The notes beneath the pieces were generated by a model. That model did no database searches. It saw nothing but the letters and a program-made list of their open reading frames with translations, and was not told the DNA's origin. A stretch of DNA of 5,684 bases from Candidatus Sordicultor aquaticus (GTDB lineage Bacteria; Atribacterota; Atribacteria; Atribacterales; Caldatribacteriaceae): NCBI GenBank assembly GCA_018056825.1, contig JAGPEW010000061.1, positions 1-5,684 of the forward strand, read 5' to 3'. The translations under genes and the position numbers were made by a program. Every line of letters begins with the position of its first letter. Within the stretch, counting starts at the first letter, position 1. Positions 1 to 5,684 of this stretch are shown here, piece by piece.

Positions 1-1191
1 CTGACAAGTAGGGCAGGTTCTTGTGGATAAGTAAGAAGAGATTTCTTCTTCCTCCCACCATCCTACGGCAGAACGTAATTTTCTCTCTAAATAATTAATA
101 ACTCCCTCAAAATCTCCATCACCATAGAAAATCAGATTTCTCTCCTCTTCTTTCAGTTCCTGAAAAGGCTTATTTAAACTTATTCCGTGAGACTTTAAAA
201 ATTTTATAATCCTCGCTCCATTATAGTTATCAGCATCTAGTTCTCCCCAAGGCTCTACTGCTCCTTCCTTTAAACTTTTCGACCAATCGGGAACCACGAG
301 ATGAGGGTCAACAAAACTTAAAAATCCTAACCCGCTACAATCCGGGCAGGCTCCATAAGGATTATTAAAAGAAAACATCCGAGGAGTAATTTCCGGAAAA
401 CTAACTCCACAGTCTACACAAGCAAAATGCTCGCTAAAGAGAATATCTCTATCTTCTTCTCCTTCCTTAACTCTCACCTTTACTACTCCCTTACCGTAGC
501 GAAGAGCTATTTCCACCGAATCGCTTATTCTCCTAGCAGCATCTTTTTCTACTACTATTCGATCTACCACTAAATCGATCTCGTGTTTTTTATTCCTATC
601 TAATTCGACATTTTCCCAATCTTCCAACTCTATTATTTCTCCGTTTATAATAACCCGAGCAAAGCCGTTCCTCAGCATATCTCCCAGGAGCTTACGATAT
701 TCCCCCTTTCTCCCTCGCACCAAAGGTGCTAAAATCATTACCCGGGTGCCAAAAGGTAAAGAGAGTATTTCATCAGTTATCTGAGGGACGGTTTGACGAG
801 TTATGGGTTTTCCACATTCAGGACAAAAAGCTTTCCCGCAGCGGGCAAACAGAACTCTCATATAATCGTAAATTTCGGTAACTGTCCCTACCGTAGAGCG
901 GGGGTTGTGAGAAGCAGCTTTTTGATTTATGGCAATGGCTGGAGATAAACCTTCAATATAGTCCACATCAGGTTTTTCCATTCTCTCTAAAAACTGTCGA
1001 GCATAAGAAGAAAGAGATTCCAAATATCTTCTCTGCCCCTCAGCATAAATGGTGTCAAAAGCTAAAGAAGACTTCCCTGACCCTGATAAACCAGTGATAA
1101 CTACTAACCGGTTACGAGGAATTTCTAAATCCACATTTTTAAGATTATGTTCTCGTGCTCCCTTGACTATGATTTTCCCATCCAGATTCAT
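1..1191 (-). CDS. uvrA: UvrABC excinuclease subunit A, N-terminal 397 residues (3' end outside window)
   Basis: UvrA is the DNA-damage sensor of bacterial nucleotide excision repair, a dimeric ABC-type ATPase that loads UvrB onto lesions in the cytoplasm. I translated the minus strand by hand from the ATG at 1191; it is open to base 1 with no stop or frameshift. Visible parts are the Walker A of the first nucleotide-binding domain (GLSGSGKS, residues 34-41), a Q-loop region with NQK at 89-91, the conserved RSTVGTVTE at 98-106, the UvrB-interaction region (about 130-250), and the first zinc module with C258, C261, C282 and C285. A TCPTC motif at 392-396 lies at the window edge. The ABC signature, second ATPase domain and C-terminal zinc finger lie outside (family length about 940 aa). 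The ATG overlaps the uvrB stop as ATGA, so translation is probably coupled; only a weak GGGA lies upstream. Identity is essentially certain. Confidence 0.97.
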   Translation of the reverse strand, partial: MNLDGKIIVKGAREHNLKNVDLEIPRNRLVVITGLSGSGKSSLAFDTIYAEGQRRYLESLSSYARQFLERMEKPDVDYIEGLSPAIAINQKAASHNPRSTVGTVTEIYDYMRVLFARCGKAFCPECGKPITRQTVPQITDEILSLPFGTRVMILAPLVRGRKGEYRKLLGDMLRNGFARVIINGEIIELEDWENVELDRNKKHEIDLVVDRIVVEKDAARRISDSVEIALRYGKGVVKVRVKEGEEDRDILFSEHFACVDCGVSFPEITPRMFSFNNPYGACPDCSGLGFLSFVDPHLVVPDWSKSLKEGAVEPWGELDADNYNGARIIKFLKSHGISLNKPFQELKEEERNLIFYGDGDFEGVINYLERKLRSAVGWWEEEEISSYLSTRTCPTCQ

Positions 1192-3218
1192 ATTCTATTC
1201 CCAACTTTCCCTTCTTTCTTTTTTCCTTCTATCACTCTATTACCAGACTGGATTTTAAGAATTTCATCTCTTAAGATAGCTGCTTTTTCAAATTCTAAGT
1301 TACGTGCTGCTTCTCTCATCTCTTGAGTTAGTCTCTCTATCCATTTCTCTTTAGCCTCTCCCTTTTGTTCTAACCCTTCTACTAATTCTACTACTTCTTC
1401 AGTCTCCTTAGAGACAACTTCTTCTTCAGGAAGAAGAGTGCGTATTTCTTTAATTATACTCTGAGGTATTATTCCATGTTCCCGGTTATATTCTTCCTGA
1501 ATCTTTCGCCGACGCCTGGTTTCTTCTATTGCCCTTTTTATAGAGCCGGTCATTTCATCAGCATAAAGGATAACTCTACCTTCCACGTTACGAGCTGCCC
1601 GACCCATAGTTTGAATGAGAGATACTTCCGAGCGCAAAAATCCTTCTTTATCAGCATCCAGTATAGCTACCAGTGCCACCTCTGGTAAGTCCAACCCCTC
1701 CCGCAGCAAATTAACTCCCACCAGAACATCAAATTCTCCTCTTCTTAAGTCTCTAACGATTTTTGCTCTCTCTAAAGTATCCACCTCGGAATGAAGGTAG
1801 CGCACTTTTACCCCCATCCCATAAAGAAAATCACACAGGTCCTCAGCACTCTTTTTGGTAAGAGTAGTTACCAGCACTCTTTGGTTTTTCTCCACCACTT
1901 TTCGGATTTCTCCCAATAAATCTTCTACCTGTCCTCGAGCTTTTTTTACCTCCACCTGAGGGTCCAAAAGACCGGTGGGCCTAATCAGCTGTTCTACTAC
2001 TTGTTCGCTACGCTCCAGCTCAAAAGCGGAAGGAGTAGCAGAAACAAAAATACACCTTTTCACTTTGTTTTCAAACTCCTCAAAAGTAAGAGGACGGTTA
2101 TCAAAAGCAGAAGGAAGTCGAAAACCGAAATTCACTAACGATTCTTTCCGAGAGCGGTCTCCTTCTTGCATTCCCCGCAACTGAGGAATAGTAACGTGAG
2201 ATTCATCAATGATCACCAAATAATCAGAAGGGAAATAGTCGAGCAAGGTATAAGGAGGCTCTCCCGGTTTCCTTCCGTCCAGATGACGGGAGTAATTTTC
2301 TATCCCTGGGCAATAGCCAGTCTCTCGCAAAAGCTCCAGGTCATATTTAGTCCTTCTCCTCAACCTCTCCGCCTCCACTAAGCGCCCTGTAGAGAGGAAA
2401 AAGTTTACTCTTTCTTCCATCTCCCTTTCAATATTCTGAAGAGCTCGCTCAAATTCACTTTCATCTACCAGATAATGTTTAGCAGGATAAATAAATATCT
2501 CCTCTCGCCGCTCCAGAGTTTTTCCACTCACTGGCTCAAATACTTTTATGCATTCTAACTCCGAACCAAAAAATTCCAGACGCAGAGCAGTTTCGCTATA
2601 AGCAGGATATATCTCTACCGTGTCTCCTTTCATCCGAAAATGCCCAGGACTAAATTCAATTTCATTTCTCTCGTAGAGCAGGTCTATAAACCGCTTAACT
2701 AACTCTTCTCTTTTCCATTCCTGCCCTACTCTCAGGTGGAAAATCCTCTTTTCATATTCCCGAGGAGAACCAATACCATAGATACAAGAAACCGAAGCTA
2801 CTATTACCACATCTCTTCTTTCCATAAGAGAAGAAGTAGCTTTCAGCCGCAGGCGGTCTAATTGTTGGTTAATGGAAGCATCTTTTTCGATATAAAGGTC
2901 ATACTCAGAAACATAAGCTTCTGGTTGATAATAATCGTAATAACTAACAAAATACTCTACTGCATTATCAGGGAAAAAAGCTCTCATCTCGCTGTAGAGT
3001 TGAGCAGCTAAAGTTTTATTGTGAGAGATGATAATAGTGGGAAGGCCAATTTGAGCAATAACATTAGCCATAGTAAAGGTTTTACCTGAACCGGTAACCC
3101 CCAACAAAGTTTGATACCGATATCCTTTCCTCAGTCCCTCTACTAACTGCTCAATAGCCTGAGGCTGATCTCCACAGGGCTTATACAGAGAAGAAATATG
3201 AAAACTATCCTTTCTCAT
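1188..3218 (-). CDS. uvrB: UvrABC excinuclease subunit B (damage-verifying helicase-like ATPase)
   Basis: UvrB receives damaged DNA from UvrA, verifies the lesion by inserting a beta-hairpin between the strands, and recruits UvrC for incision. The 676-residue product is full length for the family. In order it shows Walker A GVTGSGKT (40-47), the aromatic beta-hairpin beginning YYDYYQPEAY (93-102), the UvrA-interaction domain (about 155-250), DESH Walker B (338-341), SATP motif III (393-396), motif V around GVNLLREGLD (501-510), motif VI QTMGRAARN (536-544), and a C-terminal UVR domain (about 625-657) for contact with UvrC. The hairpin tip (S104, E105, Y106, L108) departs from the usual P-x-x-D-T pattern. 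The start at 3218 is supported by AAGAGGT 7 nt upstream. It lies 51 nt after coaE and overlaps uvrA by 4 nt. I see no LexA-type operator in the short upstream gap. Confidence 0.98.
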   Translation of the reverse strand: MRKDSFHISSLYKPCGDQPQAIEQLVEGLRKGYRYQTLLGVTGSGKTFTMANVIAQIGLPTIIISHNKTLAAQLYSEMRAFFPDNAVEYFVSYYDYYQPEAYVSEYDLYIEKDASINQQLDRLRLKATSSLMERRDVVIVASVSCIYGIGSPREYEKRIFHLRVGQEWKREELVKRFIDLLYERNEIEFSPGHFRMKGDTVEIYPAYSETALRLEFFGSELECIKVFEPVSGKTLERREEIFIYPAKHYLVDESEFERALQNIEREMEERVNFFLSTGRLVEAERLRRRTKYDLELLRETGYCPGIENYSRHLDGRKPGEPPYTLLDYFPSDYLVIIDESHVTIPQLRGMQEGDRSRKESLVNFGFRLPSAFDNRPLTFEEFENKVKRCIFVSATPSAFELERSEQVVEQLIRPTGLLDPQVEVKKARGQVEDLLGEIRKVVEKNQRVLVTTLTKKSAEDLCDFLYGMGVKVRYLHSEVDTLERAKIVRDLRRGEFDVLVGVNLLREGLDLPEVALVAILDADKEGFLRSEVSLIQTMGRAARNVEGRVILYADEMTGSIKRAIEETRRRRKIQEEYNREHGIIPQSIIKEIRTLLPEEEVVSKETEEVVELVEGLEQKGEAKEKWIERLTQEMREAARNLEFEKAAILRDEILKIQSGNRVIEGKKKEGKVGNRI

Positions 3219-3225
3219 CTACTTT

Positions 3226-3232
3226 ACCTCTT
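3226..3232 (-). promoter_or_regulatory. Ribosome binding site of uvrB
   Basis: The minus strand reads AAGAGGT, ending 7 nt before the ATG at 3218. This is close to the AAGGAGGT consensus at normal spacing and fixes the uvrB start. Confidence 0.7.
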
Positions 3233-3239
3233 AATATTT

Positions 3240-3265
3240 TCTTCCAATAAAAACCCAGTGGAAGA
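3240..3265. repeat. Short inverted repeat in the coaE-uvrB gap
   Basis: CTTCCA (3241-3246) and TGGAAG (3259-3264) are complementary, and the flanking A/T pair extends the stem to 7 bp around a 12-nt loop. On the transcribed strand it is followed by AAAATATT rather than a T-tract, so it does not look like a terminator for coaE. It sits just upstream of the uvrB ribosome binding site and could form a small hairpin in the mRNA. A stem this short can occur by chance. Confidence 0.3.
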
Positions 3266-3269
3266 TTTT

Positions 3270-3857
3270 CTATTTCACCTCCTCCCACCAATCTTCTATA
3301 GTTTCTTTTAAATCCTCCAAAGATGCTTCATTGAGAAGAATAAAATCCGCCCTTCTCTTTAGACAATTCAAAAATCTCTGAGAACGCAGACGGTCTCTTG
3401 CCTCTCTCTTTCTTAATCCTTTAGCTTTCTGCAGTCTTTCTTCTCTGGTTGCCTCATCTGCTTCTACAAATATTAGTTTATCCCAGAGAGGAAGAAAACC
3501 AGCTTCAAAAAGAACTGCCCCCTCAATTGCCACTACCTGAGAAGGAGGAACTGAAGCCAACCTTTTTCGCACTTCCTGAAAAAGAACAGAATGAGTAGCA
3601 CTATTCAATTTAAAAAGATTTTCCCAGCTTCGAAAAACTACTTTTCCCAGTTTAGCCCGGTCCAGTTCTCCAGTTTTAGTTAAGAACTGCGATCCAAAAG
3701 TTCTTACTATATTTTTCCATAGAGGCTTCCCTTTTTGGGAGAGTTCTTGGCTCAATTTATCTAGTTCCCAAACTTCTATTCCTTTTTCCCGGAGAATAGA
3801 AGCCACAGTGCTCTTTCCTGCTGCAGCACCTCCTCCTATAGCTAACACTAGAGGCAT
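3270..3857 (-). CDS. coaE: Dephospho-CoA kinase
   Basis: CoaE phosphorylates the 3'-hydroxyl of dephospho-CoA with ATP, the last step of coenzyme A synthesis, in the cytosol. The 195-residue product matches the family length (about 200). It shows a P-loop GGAAAGKST (9-17), the substrate-site Asp at D33, the GELDR..L...VF segment (63-75), LN and H89 in the family's LN/HP region, an FEAG motif (117-120), an arginine-rich lid (about 136-160, ending at Q160), and the C-terminal AD....N pattern (170-176). Several motif positions are unusual: the P-loop is usually GGIGSGKST, the usual D-x-D is E31-L-D33, H89 is followed by S rather than P, and the usual PLL is AVL (114-116). No key lysine or D33 is lost, so it is probably active. 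It starts 9 nt after glgA, in an operon-like arrangement. A related P-loop kinase is a less likely alternative. Confidence 0.92.
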   Translation of the reverse strand: MPLVLAIGGGAAAGKSTVASILREKGIEVWELDKLSQELSQKGKPLWKNIVRTFGSQFLTKTGELDRAKLGKVVFRSWENLFKLNSATHSVLFQEVRKRLASVPPSQVVAIEGAVLFEAGFLPLWDKLIFVEADEATREERLQKAKGLRKREARDRLRSQRFLNCLKRRADFILLNEASLEDLKETIEDWWEEVK

Positions 3858-3861
3858 AAGT

Positions 3862-3873
3862 TTTCCCTACCTT
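3862..3873 (-). promoter_or_regulatory. Ribosome binding site of coaE, overlapping the glgA stop
   Basis: The minus strand reads AAAGGTAGGG a few bases before the coaE ATG at 3857, and the glgA TAG stop (3869-3867) lies inside it. Ribosomes ending glgA would uncover or reuse this site, which suggests coupled translation. The match to AGGAGG is partial. Confidence 0.5.
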
Positions 3874-5291
3874 TCTCGGTAAACTTCTGCATAACGGGGA
3901 ATAGAGTTTTCCCAAGAAAAATCAGATCGTATGGCATTGGCTACCATAGCATTCCATAATTCTTTATTTTTAAAGTAAGTATCCAAAGCTCGATTTAGTG
4001 CTTTAGATAAATCAGAAGAAGAAAAATTTTCGAATTGAAAACCGGTACTTAAGTAAGGGTTAAAAGGATAATCCACTACCGTATCAATTAAACCTCCCAC
4101 CCGGCGCACCACGGGTAGAGCCCCATAATTCATGGCAATCATCTGACTTATTCCACAAGGTTCAAATCGGGAAGGAAGAAGCAATAAATCAGAAGCAGCA
4201 TATACTAAATGGGACAGCTCATCATCAAATCTAATCGCTGCTTTTACTTTAGGGTATTTTTTTTCTACTTCCTTTAGAGCTTTCTCATAAGTCTCCTCAC
4301 CAGTTCCCAGGAAAAACCAATAAACCGGTAAATTGAAAAAGAAATCGGGGTCTTGTAACAAAAGATCTATTCCCTTTTGCTCCACCAAACGGGAAACAAA
4401 AGAAATCAATGGTAGAGAAAGGTCCTCAGCTTGAGGGAAAAATTCTCTAATTAATTTTTCTTTGTTTATTGTTTTTTTCTCCCAGGAAGATAAATCATAA
4501 GAAGCGGGGATAAAAGAATCAATAGCTGGATTAAAGACTTCTTTATCTATACCATTCACGATACCCACTATTTTCTTTTTTTGAGAAATGGCTCGCAACA
4601 CTCCATCTAATCCCTCTCCATACTCTGGAGATCGTATCTCTCGAGCATAAGTAGGGCTAACTGTAGTTATAATATCAGAAAATATTAAGCCTGCTTTCAT
4701 CAAATTCAAATTACCGTAAAACTCCAGATATTCATAAGTAAAAAATTGGCCAGGAAGATTAATTAACCGGAAAAGGTCTCCTCGACCAATGCCTTGATAG
4801 GCCAAGTTATGAATGGTAAACACTATCTTTTCTGGCCTAAGACGATAAGAAGGCCAATATTTTACTGTGTAGGCACAAAGAAGAGCGCTTTGCCAATCAT
4901 GAGCATGAAGTAAAAAATTCCCTTCTTGCCACCTCACCAAATACTCAAAAACTGCCCGGGAAAAGAATATAAATCTTTCTAAGTCATCAGAATAACCATA
5001 CATTCTCTCCCGGGAAAAGAAATCTTTTCCCTGCACTGCTATAATCTTTCGTTTTCCTTCCTCCATTTTGAAAAACCGAGCAGCAACTTCTATATCCCCA
5101 AAGTAAAAATCTACCTCTCGCTCAGGAGAAAAGGGGTAATTATCCAACATCCCTTGATAGGCAGGGAGAAAAAGAGTAACGGAAAAGTCATAGTTAGGTA
5201 AATACTTAAAAAGCGCTCCTATTACATCTCCCATTCCTCCACTTTTGGCATAAGGATAAGCTTCGGTGGCCACTAATACTACTTCTTCCAT
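3867..5291 (-). CDS. glgA: Glycogen synthase (ADP-glucose type, GT5 family)
   Basis: GlgA transfers glucose from ADP-glucose to the non-reducing ends of alpha-1,4-glucan, building cytosolic glycogen. From the ATG at 5291 the product has 474 residues, normal for the family (about 475-490). Diagnostic motifs are KSGGMGDV (16-23, with the ADP-glucose-binding Lys), HAHDWQ (129-134), TIHNLAYQG (159-167), VSPTYAREI (211-219), VNGID (245-249), R301 and K306 in the RLVEQKG stretch, and the EPCG motif with E377, followed by LPVVRRVGGLIDTV. These R, K and E residues fall within one position of the E. coli catalytic numbering. A second in-frame ATG at 5297 would add only Met-Gly. I prefer 5291 because the Shine-Dalgarno sequence touches the 5297 ATG but lies 6 nt from 5291. 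No other glycogen gene is in view, and its neighbours are repair and CoA genes. Confidence 0.96.
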   Translation of the reverse strand: MEEVVLVATEAYPYAKSGGMGDVIGALFKYLPNYDFSVTLFLPAYQGMLDNYPFSPEREVDFYFGDIEVAARFFKMEEGKRKIIAVQGKDFFSRERMYGYSDDLERFIFFSRAVFEYLVRWQEGNFLLHAHDWQSALLCAYTVKYWPSYRLRPEKIVFTIHNLAYQGIGRGDLFRLINLPGQFFTYEYLEFYGNLNLMKAGLIFSDIITTVSPTYAREIRSPEYGEGLDGVLRAISQKKKIVGIVNGIDKEVFNPAIDSFIPASYDLSSWEKKTINKEKLIREFFPQAEDLSLPLISFVSRLVEQKGIDLLLQDPDFFFNLPVYWFFLGTGEETYEKALKEVEKKYPKVKAAIRFDDELSHLVYAASDLLLLPSRFEPCGISQMIAMNYGALPVVRRVGGLIDTVVDYPFNPYLSTGFQFENFSSSDLSKALNRALDTYFKNKELWNAMVANAIRSDFSWENSIPRYAEVYRER

Positions 5292-5297
5292 ACCCAT

Positions 5298-5305
5298 CCC
5301 CCTTT
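5298..5305 (-). promoter_or_regulatory. Ribosome binding site of glgA, deciding between two ATGs
   Basis: The minus strand reads AAAGGGGG, directly adjacent to the ATG at 5297 and 6 nt before the in-frame ATG at 5291. Normal spacing of about 5-9 nt favours 5291 as the true start. Confidence 0.65.
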
Positions 5306-5312
5306 AAATTTT

Positions 5313-5318
5313 ATCATA
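5313..5318 (-). promoter_or_regulatory. Possible -10 element for glgA (weak)
   Basis: TATGAT on the minus strand differs from TATAAT by one base and lies in the 40-nt AT-rich gap after the terminator-like structure. No convincing -35 box is found about 17 nt upstream (ATAAGT at best), and transcription starting from it would leave a leader of only about 14 nt. It is listed because a working terminator would require a promoter here. Confidence 0.2.
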
Positions 5319-5337
5319 CATTGTTCTCTATATTTAC

Positions 5338-5684
5338 TTATTGAGAAAAAAGAGAGTGATTAATCACTCGACTTTTTGACAAACGCTCTTTAACCTTCCG
5401 AAATTCCAAAGCTTCCAATTTGGGGAATAACTTGCTTTTATCTATTTCCTCCCATCTCCAGGCTTTTATTTCTAGGTCTATAGGGAGATTTTTTTCTAAA
5501 GTTATTAATTTTCTATTTTCCTCTACTTTGTCTCGGTTATTTTCAATAGCCTCTCGAATTTTAGGAGGTAAAAGAGATAAATTTTCCAGAATCCCCTCCC
5601 AGTTACCAAATTGTTTAACCAATTTTACTGCTGTTTTTTCTCCTATTCCCGGCACACCAGAAATGTTATCTGATGGATCTCCAC
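5338..5684 (-). CDS. 5'-3' exonuclease (PolA N-terminal / flap-endonuclease type), C-terminal 114 residues, 5' end outside window
   Basis: This family removes RNA primers and 5' flaps during lagging-strand synthesis and repair. The visible part begins GDPSDNISGVPGIGEKTA, which holds the D-x-x-D metal-ligand pair and the helix-hairpin-helix (H3TH) DNA-binding motif typical of the Pol I 5' nuclease domain and of stand-alone homologues such as Bacillus YpcP. The sequence ends at LEALEFRKVKERL, where the nuclease domain of Pol I normally ends, then adds about 12 residues and stops (TAA at 5340-5338). No 3'-5' exonuclease or polymerase domain follows; glgA begins about 40 nt later. The GTG at 5655 is an internal valine, since the frame is open and conserved upstream to the window edge. 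By family comparison the whole protein would be about 290 aa. The last codons overlap a terminator-like hairpin. Confidence 0.9.
   Translation of the reverse strand, partial: GDPSDNISGVPGIGEKTAVKLVKQFGNWEGILENLSLLPPKIREAIENNRDKVEENRKLITLEKNLPIDLEIKAWRWEEIDKSKLFPKLEALEFRKVKERLSKSRVINHSLFSQ
5344..5369 (-). terminator. Terminator-like palindrome plus T-tract within the exonuclease 3' end
   Basis: GAGTGATTAATCACTC (5354-5369) is a perfect 16-bp palindrome that can fold as a 6-bp stem with a TTAA loop. On the transcribed strand it is followed at once by TCTTTTTTCT, the layout of a Rho-independent terminator oriented with the genes. It lies before the TAA stop, inside the last dozen codons. The stem has only 3 G-C pairs, so termination may be partial. 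A shorter A5/T5 pairing (5346-5350 with 5373-5377) extends the symmetry outward after a 3-base mismatch. Confidence 0.45.

Noticed and set aside
1218..1224. A AAA AAG slippery heptamer in frame near the uvrB 3' end, as in dnaX frameshifting
   Set aside because: A -1 shift would add only about 7 residues before TAG at 1197-1195, no downstream structure is evident, and A-rich Lys codons are common here.
1049..2381. Four small + strand reading frames of about 70 codons (1049-1258, 1476-1688, 1975-2184, 2166-2381)
   Set aside because: They lie antisense inside uvrA and uvrB, resemble no family I know, and follow from the codon pattern of the real genes.
3219..3269. LexA/SOS operator upstream of uvrB
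   Set aside because: Neither a CTGT-N8-ACAG nor a GAAC-N4-GTTC type site is present in the 51-nt gap.
51..3290. Direct repeat CCTCCCACCA at 51-60 and 3281-3290
   Set aside because: Both copies encode Trp-Trp-Glu in unrelated proteins (UvrA and the CoaE C-terminus); a 10-base match is expected by coincidence of codons.
5376..5381. TTGACA on the + strand resembling a -35 box
   Set aside because: No -10 hexamer follows at 16-18 nt, and it would drive antisense transcription into the exonuclease gene.
5338..5655. A separate 105-codon gene starting with GTG at 5655
   Set aside because: The frame stays open upstream to the window edge and encodes the conserved GDPSDNISG just before it, so the GTG is an internal valine of a longer nuclease gene.

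Overview
All five genes in this window lie on the minus strand and are bacterial housekeeping genes. In transcription order (right to left) they are: the 3' end of a 5'-3' exonuclease gene (5684-5338), glgA glycogen synthase (5291-3867), coaE dephospho-CoA kinase (3857-3270), uvrB (3218-1188), and the first 397 codons of uvrA (1191-1), which runs off the left edge. The + strand has only spurious reading frames inside these genes. I saw no RNA gene, mobile element, CRISPR array or long repeat. No stretch over about 50 bases lies outside a gene.

Spacing is operon-like: glgA-coaE gap 9 nt, coaE-uvrB gap 51 nt, and uvrB-uvrA overlapping by 4 nt (ATGA). The exonuclease-glgA gap is 40 nt. It is preceded by a perfect 16-bp palindrome plus T-tract in the last exonuclease codons, which looks like an intrinsic terminator. 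Transcription may therefore be partly reset before glgA.

UvrA and UvrB are the damage-recognition and damage-verification proteins of nucleotide excision repair. The 5' nuclease belongs to the family that removes flaps and primers. CoaE makes the last step of coenzyme A, and GlgA extends glycogen chains from ADP-glucose. Apart from the repair pair there is no obvious common pathway. The exonuclease-glgA-coaE order resembles the polA-mutM-coaE neighbourhood of Bacilli, but the polymerase part of polA is absent and glgA sits in between.

The organism is a bacterium of moderately low GC (about 40% by eye) with strongly purine-rich coding strands, good Shine-Dalgarno sites and charged (E/K/R-rich) proteins. 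This would suit an anaerobic or thermophilic deep-branching or Firmicutes-like lineage, but the sequence does not fix the phylum. I looked for an undescribed system and found none. The points worth a second look are the detached 5' nuclease, the terminator inside a coding region, a CoaE with several unusual motif residues, and a divergent UvrB beta-hairpin tip.
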